From Nonomuraea solani (lineage in GTDB: Bacteria; Actinomycetota; Actinomycetes; Streptosporangiales; Streptosporangiaceae), in contig NZ_FNVT01000004.1 of NCBI RefSeq assembly GCF_900108335.1, forward strand, positions 248,001 to 312,000: a stretch of 64,000 nt of DNA, given 5' to 3'. Position numbers and translations under genes: made by a program. Below, in pieces: positions 1-8,678 of this stretch; the first letter of the stretch is position 1; each line of letters starts with the position of its first letter. The notes under the pieces are model-generated. The model was not told the origin of the DNA. It ran no database searches and saw only the letters and a list, made by a program, of their open reading frames with translations.

Positions 1-224
1 TCTCGGCTTATCGTCTTTCGTCGGTTCAAGGGCTCGCACGCCCTGAAGGGTCCCGGATGGTGACCTCATCGGTGTTTCCGTTGCTGGTGCCTGTTGCTGG
101 TGCTTGTGGTGATGGGCGTTCGTGGTGGGCTCGTTGGTGGGTGCGGTTGGCGTTCGTGCTCGTGGGTGTTCGTTGTCGTGGGTGTTCGTGGTGGTTGGTG
201 TGGGTGCAGGGTCCACGGGTTTCG

Positions 225-1409
225 TTATGGGTGGGCTCTTTGGGTGAGGGTGGTGTAGCCGGGGCCGGGTTGGGTTTGGCCTGCGGCGTTGAAGGTCAGG
301 GCTGGGACTGACTGCACGAAGCCGGACGAGGTTCTGGAGAGCAGGCAGATCTCGGCTATGCGTCTTCGGCCGTCCGGGCGGTTGCGGGTCAGGTGGATGA
401 CCGCGTCCAGGGCGGCGGCCAGTTGGCTGTGTACGGCCTCTCTGCTCAAGCCCGCCGCGCAGCCCAGTGCCTCCAGGCGAGGGGGGACGTCGGCAGCCGT
501 GTTGGCGTGCAGGGTGCCGCAGCCGCCCTCGTGGCCTGTGTTGAGGGCGGCCAGGAGATCCACTACTTCTGGGCCCCTTACCTCGCCGACCACCAAGCGG
601 TCGGGGCGCATGCGGAGTGCTTGGCGTACCAGGTCGCGCAGGCCCACGCCGCCGGCGCCCTCCAGGTTCGCGGGGCGGGTTTCCAAGCGGACCACGTGAG
701 GGTGGAGAGGGCGGAGTTCGGCTGAGTCCTCTACCAGGAGGAGGCGGTCGCCAGGGTCTGCCAGGGACAGGAGGGCGGACAGGAGGGTGGTCTTGCCGGT
801 GCCTGTGCCGCCCGTCACCAGGAAGGCCAGCCTGGCGTTGACCATGGCCGTGAGCACCGGGATCGCGGTGGGGGTGATCGTCCCCGCGGTGACCAGGTCG
901 GCCAGGGTGAAGGTGCGGCGGGGTGGCAGGCGCAGGGAGATGCAGGTGCCGCCGGAGGCCACTGGTGGGAGTACGGCGTGGAGGCGTACGCCGCCAGGGA
1001 GCCGGGCGTCCACGTAGGGGGAAGCGTCGTCCAGGCGTCTGCCCGCGGCGGAGGCCAGACGTTGAGCCAGCCTGCGTACGGCTGCGTCGTCGGTGAATGT
1101 CACCGAAGTGCGGCGTAGGCCGGTGCCGTTGTCTATCCACACTTCCCGTGGGCCGTTGACCAGGACGTCCGTTACCTCGGGCTGGGCCAGGAGCGGTTCC
1201 AGTGGGCCCGCACCTATCAGGTCGGCGCAGAGGGCTCTGGCCACGGCGAGGATCTCCGCGTCGCCGTATACGGATTTCTCCGCTCTCAGCGCTACCGCTA
1301 CCTGGGCGGCGCTTGGTTCGACGCCTGTACGGGCGAGGCGTACTCGGACGGCCTCCACCAGCTCCGGGGATACGGCCGCAGGGTGAGCGGGCGGGGTGGG
1401 AGTGGTCAT
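225..1409 (-). CDS. TadA/CpaF-family secretion ATPase
   Basis: A 394-residue hexameric ATPase of the type II/IV secretion superfamily, expected to power assembly of a Flp/Tad-type pilus or related secretion machine at the membrane. A Walker A loop GGTGTGKTT sits near residue 200, followed by an acidic Walker B segment (LLLVEDSAE) and the family motif GTLHAN near residue 290. The ATG at 1409 is chosen because it overlaps the stop of the upstream CpaE-like gene (ATGA), which indicates translational coupling; an in-frame start 12 codons earlier lies inside the neighbour. Family assignment is firm. The actual machine is inferred, because tadB/tadC would lie off the left edge. The first 224 bases of the window are T/G-rich low-complexity sequence with no gene I can defend. 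Confidence 0.88.
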   Translation of the reverse strand: MTTPTPPAHPAAVSPELVEAVRVRLARTGVEPSAAQVAVALRAEKSVYGDAEILAVARALCADLIGAGPLEPLLAQPEVTDVLVNGPREVWIDNGTGLRRTSVTFTDDAAVRRLAQRLASAAGRRLDDASPYVDARLPGGVRLHAVLPPVASGGTCISLRLPPRRTFTLADLVTAGTITPTAIPVLTAMVNARLAFLVTGGTGTGKTTLLSALLSLADPGDRLLLVEDSAELRPLHPHVVRLETRPANLEGAGGVGLRDLVRQALRMRPDRLVVGEVRGPEVVDLLAALNTGHEGGCGTLHANTAADVPPRLEALGCAAGLSREAVHSQLAAALDAVIHLTRNRPDGRRRIAEICLLSRTSSGFVQSVPALTFNAAGQTQPGPGYTTLTQRAHP

Positions 1410-2449
1410 GTGGCTGGGAGGAGGTCTTGTAGGAGGGTGGTGCACAGGGCGCCCAATACGGTGCGGGGGCCCAGTTTGGGGAGTTCGCCGCGGTTGAGGG
1501 TGGCGGTGAGCCTGGGCTGGTCCGGGAGGTTGCCGGCCGAGGGGATGCCCAGTGATGTCACGGCGATGTCGTCGTCCAGGACGCCTGGGCGGAGGATCGC
1601 GCGCAGGTCCGAGGTGTGTTTGCGGGCCTCACCCAGTACTTGGACGGCTGAGAGGATGCCTCGGACGTCTGCGGTGGCCACCGTCAAGGTGGTCTTCGCC
1701 CTGGTCAGGGCTGCTATGGAGGCTGGGTCCAGGTGGCGGGGGAGGTCGACGACCACCAGGTCGAAGCCGCGCCTGCCTGCTTCGAGTACCGAGCGCATGG
1801 CTTGGGCGGGGATGGGGGCCACCTCGCCTCTGTGGAAGGAGAGGACTGCCAGGTCGCCGAACGACGGCAGTGCCTGTTGCAGTGCGCTCGAACTGATCCG
1901 GCCTTCTCTGGCCACCAGGTCGCCCCAGCGGGCTCCTGATGCCTCCTCGTGGCCCAGTAGTGCGTCTATGCCTCCGCCCAGTGGGTCTGCGTCCACCAAC
2001 AGGGTGCGGAGGTGGTCGGCGGAGGCTCTGAGTGCTAGGCAGGCCGACAGGACGCTGGCTCCGGCCCCGCCTCGGCCGCCCATCACGCAGATGATCGATC
2101 CTGAGCGTGGCTCGGGCTCCATGGCGTCGGCGAATCGCTCCACGAGGTGGCGTTCGTCGGTGGGGAGGGTCATGACGGCTTGGGCGCCTACCGCTACGCA
2201 TTTTCGCCAGGTGTCCGGGTCTTCTGGGTCTCGGGTTACGAGGAGGACCTGGTCTCGGGCTGGTGGGGCGGTGGCGGCCACCTCGTCTGCCTGGTCGGCG
2301 CCTATCGCGATGAGAGGGGCGAGGTTCCAGAAGGGGCGGGCGTGGGCGGGGACGTGGGCTACGTCGAGTTGTGCTCCTGCGGCGGCGGCTATTCGGACGA
2401 GGTCGTCCAGGAGGGCGTGGTCTTCGGTTATGACCAAGGGGCGGTGCAT
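1406..2449 (-). CDS. CpaE/Ssd-like septum-site/pilus ATPase
   Basis: A 347-residue MinD/ParA-like protein of the CpaE (Ssd) family that normally precedes tadA in actinobacterial Tad loci and is thought to help localise the pilus or affect septation. The N-terminal 130 residues form a receiver-like domain and the C-terminal part a P-loop ATPase fold (LLVDADPLGGG, LVVVDLPRHLD). The Walker A-like loop reads GGRGGAGAS and lacks the usual lysine, so nucleotide hydrolysis may be weak or absent. The ATG at 2449 is preceded by GGGAGG at good spacing; the longer reading frame upstream is a proline-rich extension without support. It overlaps the downstream tadA-like gene by 4 bases. Confidence 0.8.
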   Translation of the reverse strand: MHRPLVITEDHALLDDLVRIAAAAGAQLDVAHVPAHARPFWNLAPLIAIGADQADEVAATAPPARDQVLLVTRDPEDPDTWRKCVAVGAQAVMTLPTDERHLVERFADAMEPEPRSGSIICVMGGRGGAGASVLSACLALRASADHLRTLLVDADPLGGGIDALLGHEEASGARWGDLVAREGRISSSALQQALPSFGDLAVLSFHRGEVAPIPAQAMRSVLEAGRRGFDLVVVDLPRHLDPASIAALTRAKTTLTVATADVRGILSAVQVLGEARKHTSDLRAILRPGVLDDDIAVTSLGIPSAGNLPDQPRLTATLNRGELPKLGPRTVLGALCTTLLQDLLPAT

Positions 2450-3547
2450 GGTGGCCTCCCTGCGTGGTGGGTTGGGAGGCCACTTTGCTGGGGGCGGGGG
2501 TGGGGTGGTGGGGGTGAACGGGATTCTGGGGATTGTGGGGGGTGGGGTGGTGGGGGCTGTGGATAACTCTGTTCGTTCGGCTGGGGCGGGGCTCATGGGG
2601 CGGGGCTGGCGCGCGGCGAGGGTGCGATCCCAGGGCGAGTCCCGTCTTCGACGGGCCAGGGCCGGGACCTGGGCCGGAGCCGAGGGCGAGCCAGGAGGTG
2701 GCGGCGCAGGGGCTGGTGGCGGGCCGAATCGAGGCGGAGGTCGATGGCAGGGCGGGCCGGGTCTGAAGCTGGAACTGGGGCCGGTGGCAAGGCTGGTGCC
2801 GATGGTGGGCCAGAGTTGGCGGGGCCGGGTCGTGGAAGAGGCCGGCGGCTGGATGGGCCAGGGCCGGTGGCGTGACCGGGGCTGGGACCGGGGGCGTAGC
2901 CGAGCCTGCGGCGTAGCGGGGGCCGATGGCGTAGCGGGGGCCGATGGCGTAGCCGAGCCTGCGGCGTAGCCGGGGCTGAAGCCCTGCGGCGTAGCGGGGC
3001 AGGGTGGGGAAAAGGGGCGACCCCCGCCGGGGGGGAGAGCGGGGGTCGCCTGATCGGTCCGGCTCCGGGGGGGTAGAGCCGGTCCCGTTTCAGAAGAAAG
3101 CTTTCATCACTAGACCGGAGCCTGGCAAGGGACTTGCAAAGCAATCCCGTGCAAGGTCGCTCCGGATTCGGGCGATACCACCGTATGCTGCCCGATCGAC
3201 TCGAGTTTCGTCGAGGAGCAATCTCGCATTTTCGCCAAGTTTTTTCGCCACCCCATAACGATCACATAAAGGCGATCACCCTCCGTAATCATCACAGCTT
3301 GGTAACCGAGTAGAGCGAGACCCAGTACCCATACACGCCAGGCACTCCGTCATGGACAGGTAAAGGTCTTGGTCTGAGGGGTTCCCATCAGGGCGGATCC
3401 GTCGTAGAAAGGTGACACGGACCACTTGTCCGGGTGCATCAACCGGGCACCCACGCGCGACCAGCCGCGGGAGGCGCGTCGAGACGGGCTTGACCCGCTC
3501 CGACGGATAGAGGTGCACGCTTGGTAACCCGGTGTGATGCACCGGCG
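2450..3547. other. Gene-free, repeat- and hairpin-rich spacer
   Basis: About 1.1 kb without a convincing gene. The open frames here are Pro/Arg/Gly-rich artefacts of GC-rich DNA. Visible structure: degenerate tandem units starting GCGTAGC at about 2895-3000, a perfect 12-bp hairpin (3016-3050), and a second hairpin with a 10-bp arm and one mismatch (3057-3086). Between about 3100 and 3320 the base composition drops to ordinary AT content and contains CTTGCA/TGCAAG half-sites, which suggests a regulatory or RNA-coding stretch. A 61-codon minus-strand frame (3110-3295) is possible but unsupported. Confidence 0.5.
3016..3050. terminator. Perfect 12-bp GC hairpin
   Basis: GGCGACCCCCGC (3016-3027) pairs perfectly with GCGGGGGTCGCC (3039-3050) around an 11-base G-rich loop. 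There is no U-tract, as is usual for actinobacterial terminators. It could equally be a structured RNA element upstream of the cpaE-like gene. Confidence 0.5.
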
Positions 3548-3575
3548 GACGGCGTCTCTTGATTGAGACGCCGTC
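3548..3575. terminator. Terminator hairpin after Fic-like gene
   Basis: GACGGCGTCTC and GAGACGCCGTC form an 11-bp perfect stem around TTGATT, about 75 bases past the stop of the minus-strand Fic-like gene. A short CCGGTG/CACCGG inverted repeat lies just beyond it. Confidence 0.65.
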
Positions 3576-3649
3576 AGCTATGTCCGCACCCCTCCAAGCC
3601 CTCCGGGCCGCCACTCTGCCGAGTCGGTTCCCTTCAGCGCGTGATCGCG

Positions 3650-4516
3650 TCAGCCCCTCTGCATGGCTTCACAGATCGCGGTCGTCTCGCGTACGCCGAG
3701 GGTTACCGCGGAGGCACAGTGTTGTACCCAGCGGGCGACGCCCTCCGGTGACCCGCTCAGGTACGCCCCCAGGGCTTCGGCGTACGGCAGCTCCAGGTGC
3801 CCCACTTCCACCGCCACCAGCGACTTCGGATCCAGGCCGTACTCCACCAGTGTCAGCCGCTCGGCGGAGCGTGCGACGATCCCGTCCGCTGAGCCGAACG
3901 GGCGCAGGACGGCCAACTCGGCGTGGACGATGGCGGCCAGGACTATCGCGGGCGCTTTCGTGGGCTGGTCCAGCAGGGTGAGCAGGCCGTCCACACGCGC
4001 CGCGGCATCGGCCGCGAGAGGGGCAGGGCCCAGGAGGAGGCTTAGAGGGTCCGAAGCGGGCGCGACGGGAGGGGGCAGGTCCGTACCAGGCGCGCCAGAG
4101 GAGGGCAGGTCTGGGCCAGGCGCGTCCGAGGAGGGCAGGTCAGAGAAGCCCCGCGGCCGTCCCAGCCCCTCAGCCGGTGTGAGGCCGGCCGCCGCCACCG
4201 CGTGCAGCCGCGCCAGCACCTGCCTGGGCGCCTTCCGCCAGGTCGAGCCCAGCCGCCCCAGCTCCGCCGAAGCCCGCAACGCCCCCTGCACCACCGGATC
4301 GTGGATCTCGTCCCGCCGCAGCGCGTCCAGCGACACGTCGACGCCTTCGAGGGCGGCCGACGCCCGAGCGCCCCGCAGGGACGACTCCGTGGACACCGCC
4401 GGGCTGGCCCGGCGCAGGACGCGGTGCCGGTAGAGCCTGTCGACGGCCTGCCGGGCCTCCTCCACCGCCTCCGGGACGCCGGGGAACTGGGCGATGACGG
4501 CCAATGGGTCACTCAC
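3650..4516 (-). CDS. Degenerate Fic-fold protein
   Basis: A 288-residue protein whose C-terminal half resembles the Fic/DOC fold. The stretch HAELAVLRPFGSADGIVAR occupies the place of the Fic motif HPFxDGNGRxxR, but the catalytic histidine is Arg and the Asn-Gly-Arg part is not preserved, so AMP transfer is unlikely. A Pro/Ser/Asp-rich linker in the middle is built from about three 30-bp imperfect repeats (roughly 4070-4145). The GTG at 4516 is chosen because the protein-like sequence (VSDPLAVIAQFPG) begins there; upstream codons are Arg-rich and look non-coding. I recall homologues in many actinomycetes, often loosely called oxidoreductase. Function unknown. Confidence 0.6.
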   Translation of the reverse strand: MSDPLAVIAQFPGVPEAVEEARQAVDRLYRHRVLRRASPAVSTESSLRGARASAALEGVDVSLDALRRDEIHDPVVQGALRASAELGRLGSTWRKAPRQVLARLHAVAAAGLTPAEGLGRPRGFSDLPSSDAPGPDLPSSGAPGTDLPPPVAPASDPLSLLLGPAPLAADAAARVDGLLTLLDQPTKAPAIVLAAIVHAELAVLRPFGSADGIVARSAERLTLVEYGLDPKSLVAVEVGHLELPYAEALGAYLSGSPEGVARWVQHCASAVTLGVRETTAICEAMQRG

Positions 4517-4915
4517 GGAACCTGACCTTACCCGCGGGTAGCGCAAGAACCGAGCATGACAAGAAGTGACAGGAAGTGACCGGCGGATGCGAGAGGCGCG
4601 CCGCATGGGGCCCAAGAGCGCAGCGGTACGAGAGGAAAGCGCGGTGACCGGACGCACAGCCCGAGCGTACGAGGCCGAACCGCGCGAGAACCGTACATGG
4701 AGAAAGTCTCACCAACACGCACCCCCGAAGGGGGCCCATAAACCCGCGTCGCGTATTCTCCTGATTTCAGGATGACAACATTTCAATAGCATTTGTCATG
4801 CGGCCAGATAAACCCGCCAGTCGGTACAGACCTGTCTAGACCTCTTGTGTGCGGAGGCCGTGAGCTGGTGAAGTGGGACACGACCTATCCAACCTGGCCA
4901 TAGAAGGAGCACGAG
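4517..4915. promoter_or_regulatory. Intergenic/promoter region of acs
   Basis: A 399-base divergent spacer between the Fic-like gene and acs. It contains an inverted repeat TCCTGATTTCAGGA near 4760-4773 and an AT-richer patch (4765-4800), with GTCTAGAC as a small palindrome near 4831. A ribosome binding site AAGGAG lies 7 bases before the acs GTG. I see no gene here and cannot fix the transcription start. Confidence 0.4.
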
Positions 4916-6889
4916 GTGGCCCCGGAGACCCCTGGCAACGAGCCCCAGGCGCTGTCCAACCTGCTACAGGAGAACCGCCGGTTCGCGCCGCCGGCCGCCC
5001 TGGCCGCGGCCGCGAACGTGACCTCGGCCGCATATGCCGAGGCCGCCGCGGACCGTCTCGCCTTCTGGGAGCACGCCGCCGAGCGGCTGAGCTGGGCCAA
5101 GCGATGGGACACCACACTCGAGTGGAACCCTCCCTTCGCCAAGTGGTTCGTCGGCGGCGAGCTCAACGTCGCCTACAACTGCGTCGACCGCCACGTCGAA
5201 GAGGGACGCGGTGACAAGGTCGCCTACCACTGGGAGGGCGAGCCGGAGGGCGACACCCGCACCCTGACCTACAGCGACCTGAAGAACGAGGTCGGCAAGG
5301 CCGCCAACGCCCTCCAGGAGCTCGGCGTCGGCAAGGGCGACCGCGTGGCGATCTACATGCCGATGATCCCCGAGCTGCCGATCGCGATGCTGGCCTGCGC
5401 CCGCATCGGCGCGGTCCACTCGGTGGTGTTCGGCGGGTTCTCGGCCAGCGCGCTGAAGAGCCGCATCGACGACGCCGACGCCAAGCTGGTCATCACCGCC
5501 GACGGCGGCTACCGCAGGGGCAAGCCGTCCGCGCTCAAGCCGACCGTGGACGAGGCCGTCGCCGAGTGCCCGCAGGTCGAGCACGTCCTCGTCGTACGGC
5601 GTACCGGCCAGGAGGTCGAGACCAACGGCAAGGACGTCTGGTGGCACGACGTGGTCGAGCGCCAGAGCGACCAGCACACCGCCGAGCCGCACGGCGCCGA
5701 GGACCCTCTCTACATCCTCTACACCAGCGGCACCACCGGTAAGCCGAAGGGCATCCTGCACACCACAGGCGGCTACCTGACGCAGACGGCGTACACACAT
5801 CACGCGGTCTTCGACCTCAAGCCCGAGACCGACATCTACTGGTGCACGGCCGACATCGGCTGGGTGACCGGCCACAGCTACATCGTGTACGGCCCCCTCG
5901 CCAACGGCGCCACCAGCGTCATCTACGAGGGCACCCCGGACACCCCGCACCGCGGCCGGTTCTGGGAGATCGTGCAGAAGTACAAGATCACGATCCTCTA
6001 CACGGCCCCCACGGCCATCCGGACGTTCATGAAGTGGGGCGACGACATCCCCGCCAAGTTCGACATGTCCAGCCTGCGCATCCTGGGCTCGGTCGGCGAG
6101 CCGATCAACCCGGAGGCGTACGTCTGGTACCGCGAGCACATCGGCGACAACCGCTGCCCCGTCGTCGACACCTGGTGGCAGACGGAGACCGGCGCCATCA
6201 TGATCAGCCCGCTCCCGGGCGTGACCGAGGGCAAGCCGGGCGCCGCGATGCGGCCGCTGCCGGGCATCGACGCCGACGTGGTCGACGACCAGGGCAACAG
6301 CGTGCCGAACGGCGGTGGCGGGTTCCTCGTCGTACGCGAGCCGTGGCCGTCGATGCTCCGCACGATCTGGGGCGACGACCAGCGCTACATCGACACGTAC
6401 TGGAGCCGTTTCGAGGGAATGTACTTCCCCGGCGACGGCGCCAAGAGGGACGAGGACGGCGACCTGTGGCTGCTCGGCCGCGTGGACGACGTCATGCTGG
6501 TCTCCGGCCACAACATCTCCACCACCGAGGTGGAGAGCGCGCTGGTCAGCCACCCGAAGGTGGCCGAGGCGGCCGTCGTGGGCGCGACCGACCCGGTGAC
6601 CGGCCAGGCCATCGTGTCGTTCGTGATCCTGCGCGGCACGGCCGAGGAGAGCGCCGACATCGGCACCGAGCTGCGTAATCATGTGGCCAAGACGCTCGGC
6701 CCGATCGCCAAGCCGCGCCAGATCCTCGTGGTCCCCGAGCTGCCCAAGACCCGCTCGGGCAAGATCATGCGCCGCCTCCTGCGCGACGTGGCGGAGAACC
6801 GCAGCGTCGGCGACGTCACCACGCTGGCCGACAGCACGGTGATGGACCTGATCTCGGAGAAGCTCCCCTCCGCGAAGTCGGAGGACTAG
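4916..6889 (+). CDS. acs: Acetyl-CoA synthetase
   Basis: A 657-residue AMP-forming acetate-CoA ligase, cytosolic, converting acetate, ATP and CoA to acetyl-CoA; length is as usual for the family. The adenylate-binding loop YTSGTTGKPKG and the C-terminal motif RSGKIMRR are intact; its lysine (about residue 616) is the site acetylated to switch such enzymes off. The GTG start has AAGGAG seven bases upstream. The gene is followed by a strong hairpin terminator and appears monocistronic. It opens a block whose order matches, from memory, the acs-marP-crp-whiB4 region of mycobacteria. Confidence 0.97.
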   Translation: MAPETPGNEPQALSNLLQENRRFAPPAALAAAANVTSAAYAEAAADRLAFWEHAAERLSWAKRWDTTLEWNPPFAKWFVGGELNVAYNCVDRHVEEGRGDKVAYHWEGEPEGDTRTLTYSDLKNEVGKAANALQELGVGKGDRVAIYMPMIPELPIAMLACARIGAVHSVVFGGFSASALKSRIDDADAKLVITADGGYRRGKPSALKPTVDEAVAECPQVEHVLVVRRTGQEVETNGKDVWWHDVVERQSDQHTAEPHGAEDPLYILYTSGTTGKPKGILHTTGGYLTQTAYTHHAVFDLKPETDIYWCTADIGWVTGHSYIVYGPLANGATSVIYEGTPDTPHRGRFWEIVQKYKITILYTAPTAIRTFMKWGDDIPAKFDMSSLRILGSVGEPINPEAYVWYREHIGDNRCPVVDTWWQTETGAIMISPLPGVTEGKPGAAMRPLPGIDADVVDDQGNSVPNGGGGFLVVREPWPSMLRTIWGDDQRYIDTYWSRFEGMYFPGDGAKRDEDGDLWLLGRVDDVMLVSGHNISTTEVESALVSHPKVAEAAVVGATDPVTGQAIVSFVILRGTAEESADIGTELRNHVAKTLGPIAKPRQILVVPELPKTRSGKIMRRLLRDVAENRSVGDVTTLADSTVMDLISEKLPSAKSED

Positions 6890-6899
6890 AAAACCCCAA

Positions 6900-6937
6900 A
6901 GCGCCCTATGCCCCAATAAATCGGGGCATAGGGCGCT
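6900..6937 (+). terminator. Terminator of acs
   Basis: A perfect 15-bp stem: AGCGCCCTATGCCCC (6900-6914) pairs with 6923-6937 around an 8-base loop, 11 bases after the acs stop. No U-run follows. Confidence 0.85.
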
Positions 6938-7012
6938 GGGTACGATGAACCTCAGGTGTGCCGGGAAGTCTGGTCGGCGGAACGAAGCAGCACGTCGACC
7001 AAGGGAGCCCCG

Positions 7013-8206
7013 TTGCGCACTGACAAGCCAGGCGGCCGCTACGCCCGCGCGCTCGCCGAAGCCCTGCGCACCGAGACCATCGGCGGCGTCATCATGCTCG
7101 TCGCCACCTTCGCCGCCCTGATCTGGGCGAACATCTCCCTCGAGACCTACGACGCGATCCGCGAGACCCGGCTCGGCCCGCTGGAACTGATCGAGTGGGC
7201 CCAGAACGGCCTGCTGACGATCTTCTTCTTCGTGGCGGGAGTGGAGGTCAAGGAGGAGTTCGTCCACGGCGAGCTGGCGAACCTCCGCAAGGCCGCCCTC
7301 CCGATCATCGCCTCTTTGTCCGGAATGGTGGTGCCCGCCCTCGTCTACCTCGCGGTGAGCCGGGGCGCGCGCGACGCCGCCGCCGGCTGGGCGATCCCGA
7401 CGGCGACCGACATCGCGTTCGCGCTGGCCGTGCTCGCCGTGACGGCCTCCGCGATGCCCGCCGCCCTGCGCGCGTTCCTGCTGACCTGCGCGGTCGTGGA
7501 CGACCTCGGCGCCATCACGATCATCGCGGCCTTCTACACCGACCACCTGAACGTGGTGGCGCTGCTGACCGGCGCGGCCCTCATCGGCGCGTACGGCCTG
7601 CTGCAGCGCAAGTGTGTCACCACCACGCCATGGCTGCTCGTGCCGCTCGCCGTGGCCGCCTGGTGGGCCGTCGAGCTCAGCGGCGTGCACGCCACCGTGG
7701 CGGGCGTGGCGCTCGGCCTGCTGACCAGGGTGCATCCGGCGGGCGGCGAGGAGCGCTCGCCCTCCGAGGCGGCCGACCACTACCTGCGGCCGGTCTCGGC
7801 GGGCCTGGCGGTGCCGGTGTTCGCGTTCCTGTCGGCGGGGGTGAAACTCGACGGGCCGAGCCTGGGCGCTATCTTTTCCGATCGGGTAGTTCTGGGAGTG
7901 ATAGCGGGACTCGTACTTGGGAAGTTCCTCGGCGTGTTCGGTGGTGCCTGGCTGTCTGTACGGCTCGGCCTGGCGAGACTGTCCGAGGAGCTGCACTGGC
8001 GTGACATGGCGGCGGTGTCGTTGCTGGCCGGGGTCGGGTTCACGGTGTCACTGCTGATCGGCGACCTGGCGTACGGCGACGACCGGCAGCGGGCCGAAGC
8101 CGTCACCACCGGGATCCTCGCGGCCAGCCTCGTCGCGTCGGTCCTGGCGGCGGTGCTGCTTCACATACGGGTACGCAAGCGTCGCATTGCGCTGGATGAT
8201 GTTTGA
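7013..8206 (+). CDS. nhaA: Na+/H+ antiporter NhaA
   Basis: A 397-residue inner-membrane Na+/H+ antiporter with about twelve hydrophobic segments. The ion-binding aspartate pair is present in the segment AVVDDLGAI, and the amphipathic signature FFVAGVEVKEEF follows the second segment. A TTG at 7013 is preferred because AAGGGAG lies at 7001-7007; the frame is open further upstream to a GTG at 6956 but that start has no ribosome binding site and would add an atypical tail. Expected role is pH and sodium homeostasis. Confidence 0.9.
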   Translation: MRTDKPGGRYARALAEALRTETIGGVIMLVATFAALIWANISLETYDAIRETRLGPLELIEWAQNGLLTIFFFVAGVEVKEEFVHGELANLRKAALPIIASLSGMVVPALVYLAVSRGARDAAAGWAIPTATDIAFALAVLAVTASAMPAALRAFLLTCAVVDDLGAITIIAAFYTDHLNVVALLTGAALIGAYGLLQRKCVTTTPWLLVPLAVAAWWAVELSGVHATVAGVALGLLTRVHPAGGEERSPSEAADHYLRPVSAGLAVPVFAFLSAGVKLDGPSLGAIFSDRVVLGVIAGLVLGKFLGVFGGAWLSVRLGLARLSEELHWRDMAAVSLLAGVGFTVSLLIGDLAYGDDRQRAEAVTTGILAASLVASVLAAVLLHIRVRKRRIALDDV

Positions 8207-8237
8207 CACGGCCACCAGGCCTCGATAGGAGACGTTC

Positions 8238-8678
8238 ATGCCGCAGACTCCCGAGGAAGAATCCCTGGGCTCGCTGGTCGCCCAGGCGAGCAGTCACATC
8301 TCGTCCCTGGTCCGCTCGGAGATCGAGCTGGCCAAGGCCGAGTTCAGGTTCGACGCCAAGCGGGTCGGCATGGCGGGCGGGTTGTTCGCCGCCGCCGCCT
8401 TCATGGCGCACCTGTGCCTGATCCTCGCCTCGTTCACGATCGCGTACGCGCTGGCCCAGTGGCTGCCCAACTGGCTGGCCTTCCTCATCGTGACCGTGTT
8501 CTACCTGCTGGTCGCGGGTCTGCTGGTGTTCATCGGGATCCGCCGGCTCAAGGGGCTGGCCGGGATGAAGCGCACCGCCAGGTCGATCAAGGATCTCAAG
8601 GAGATCGCCACGCCTGACGACCAGGCGCTGCCCGCGCTCAACCCGGATCGCGAGCCGGTGACCCGCGATGGCACCTGA
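8238..8678 (+). CDS. Holin-X superfamily membrane protein
   Basis: A 146-residue protein of the actinobacterial Holin-X/DUF1469 type. An N-terminal amphipathic part (SLVRSEIELAKAEF) is followed by two membrane hairpins (about residues 50-105) and a basic tail. An AGGAG ribosome binding site precedes the ATG. It overlaps the next gene by 11 bases, so it is coupled to the alpha/beta hydrolase. In mycobacteria a similar small membrane protein sits between acs and ephE. Despite the name there is no phage context here; function is not established. Confidence 0.8.
   Translation: MPQTPEEESLGSLVAQASSHISSLVRSEIELAKAEFRFDAKRVGMAGGLFAAAAFMAHLCLILASFTIAYALAQWLPNWLAFLIVTVFYLLVAGLLVFIGIRRLKGLAGMKRTARSIKDLKEIATPDDQALPALNPDREPVTRDGT

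Noticed and set aside
2593..3144. 183-codon Pro/Arg-rich frame upstream of the cpaE-like gene
   Set aside because: Composition reflects the repeats and GC skew of the spacer; no start with a ribosome binding site.
4964..7996. A 1010-codon minus-strand open frame spanning acs and nhaA
   Set aside because: It is antisense to two unmistakable genes and its translation is Arg/His/Gly/Val-rich with no domain. Long antisense frames are normal in GC-rich actinobacterial genes.
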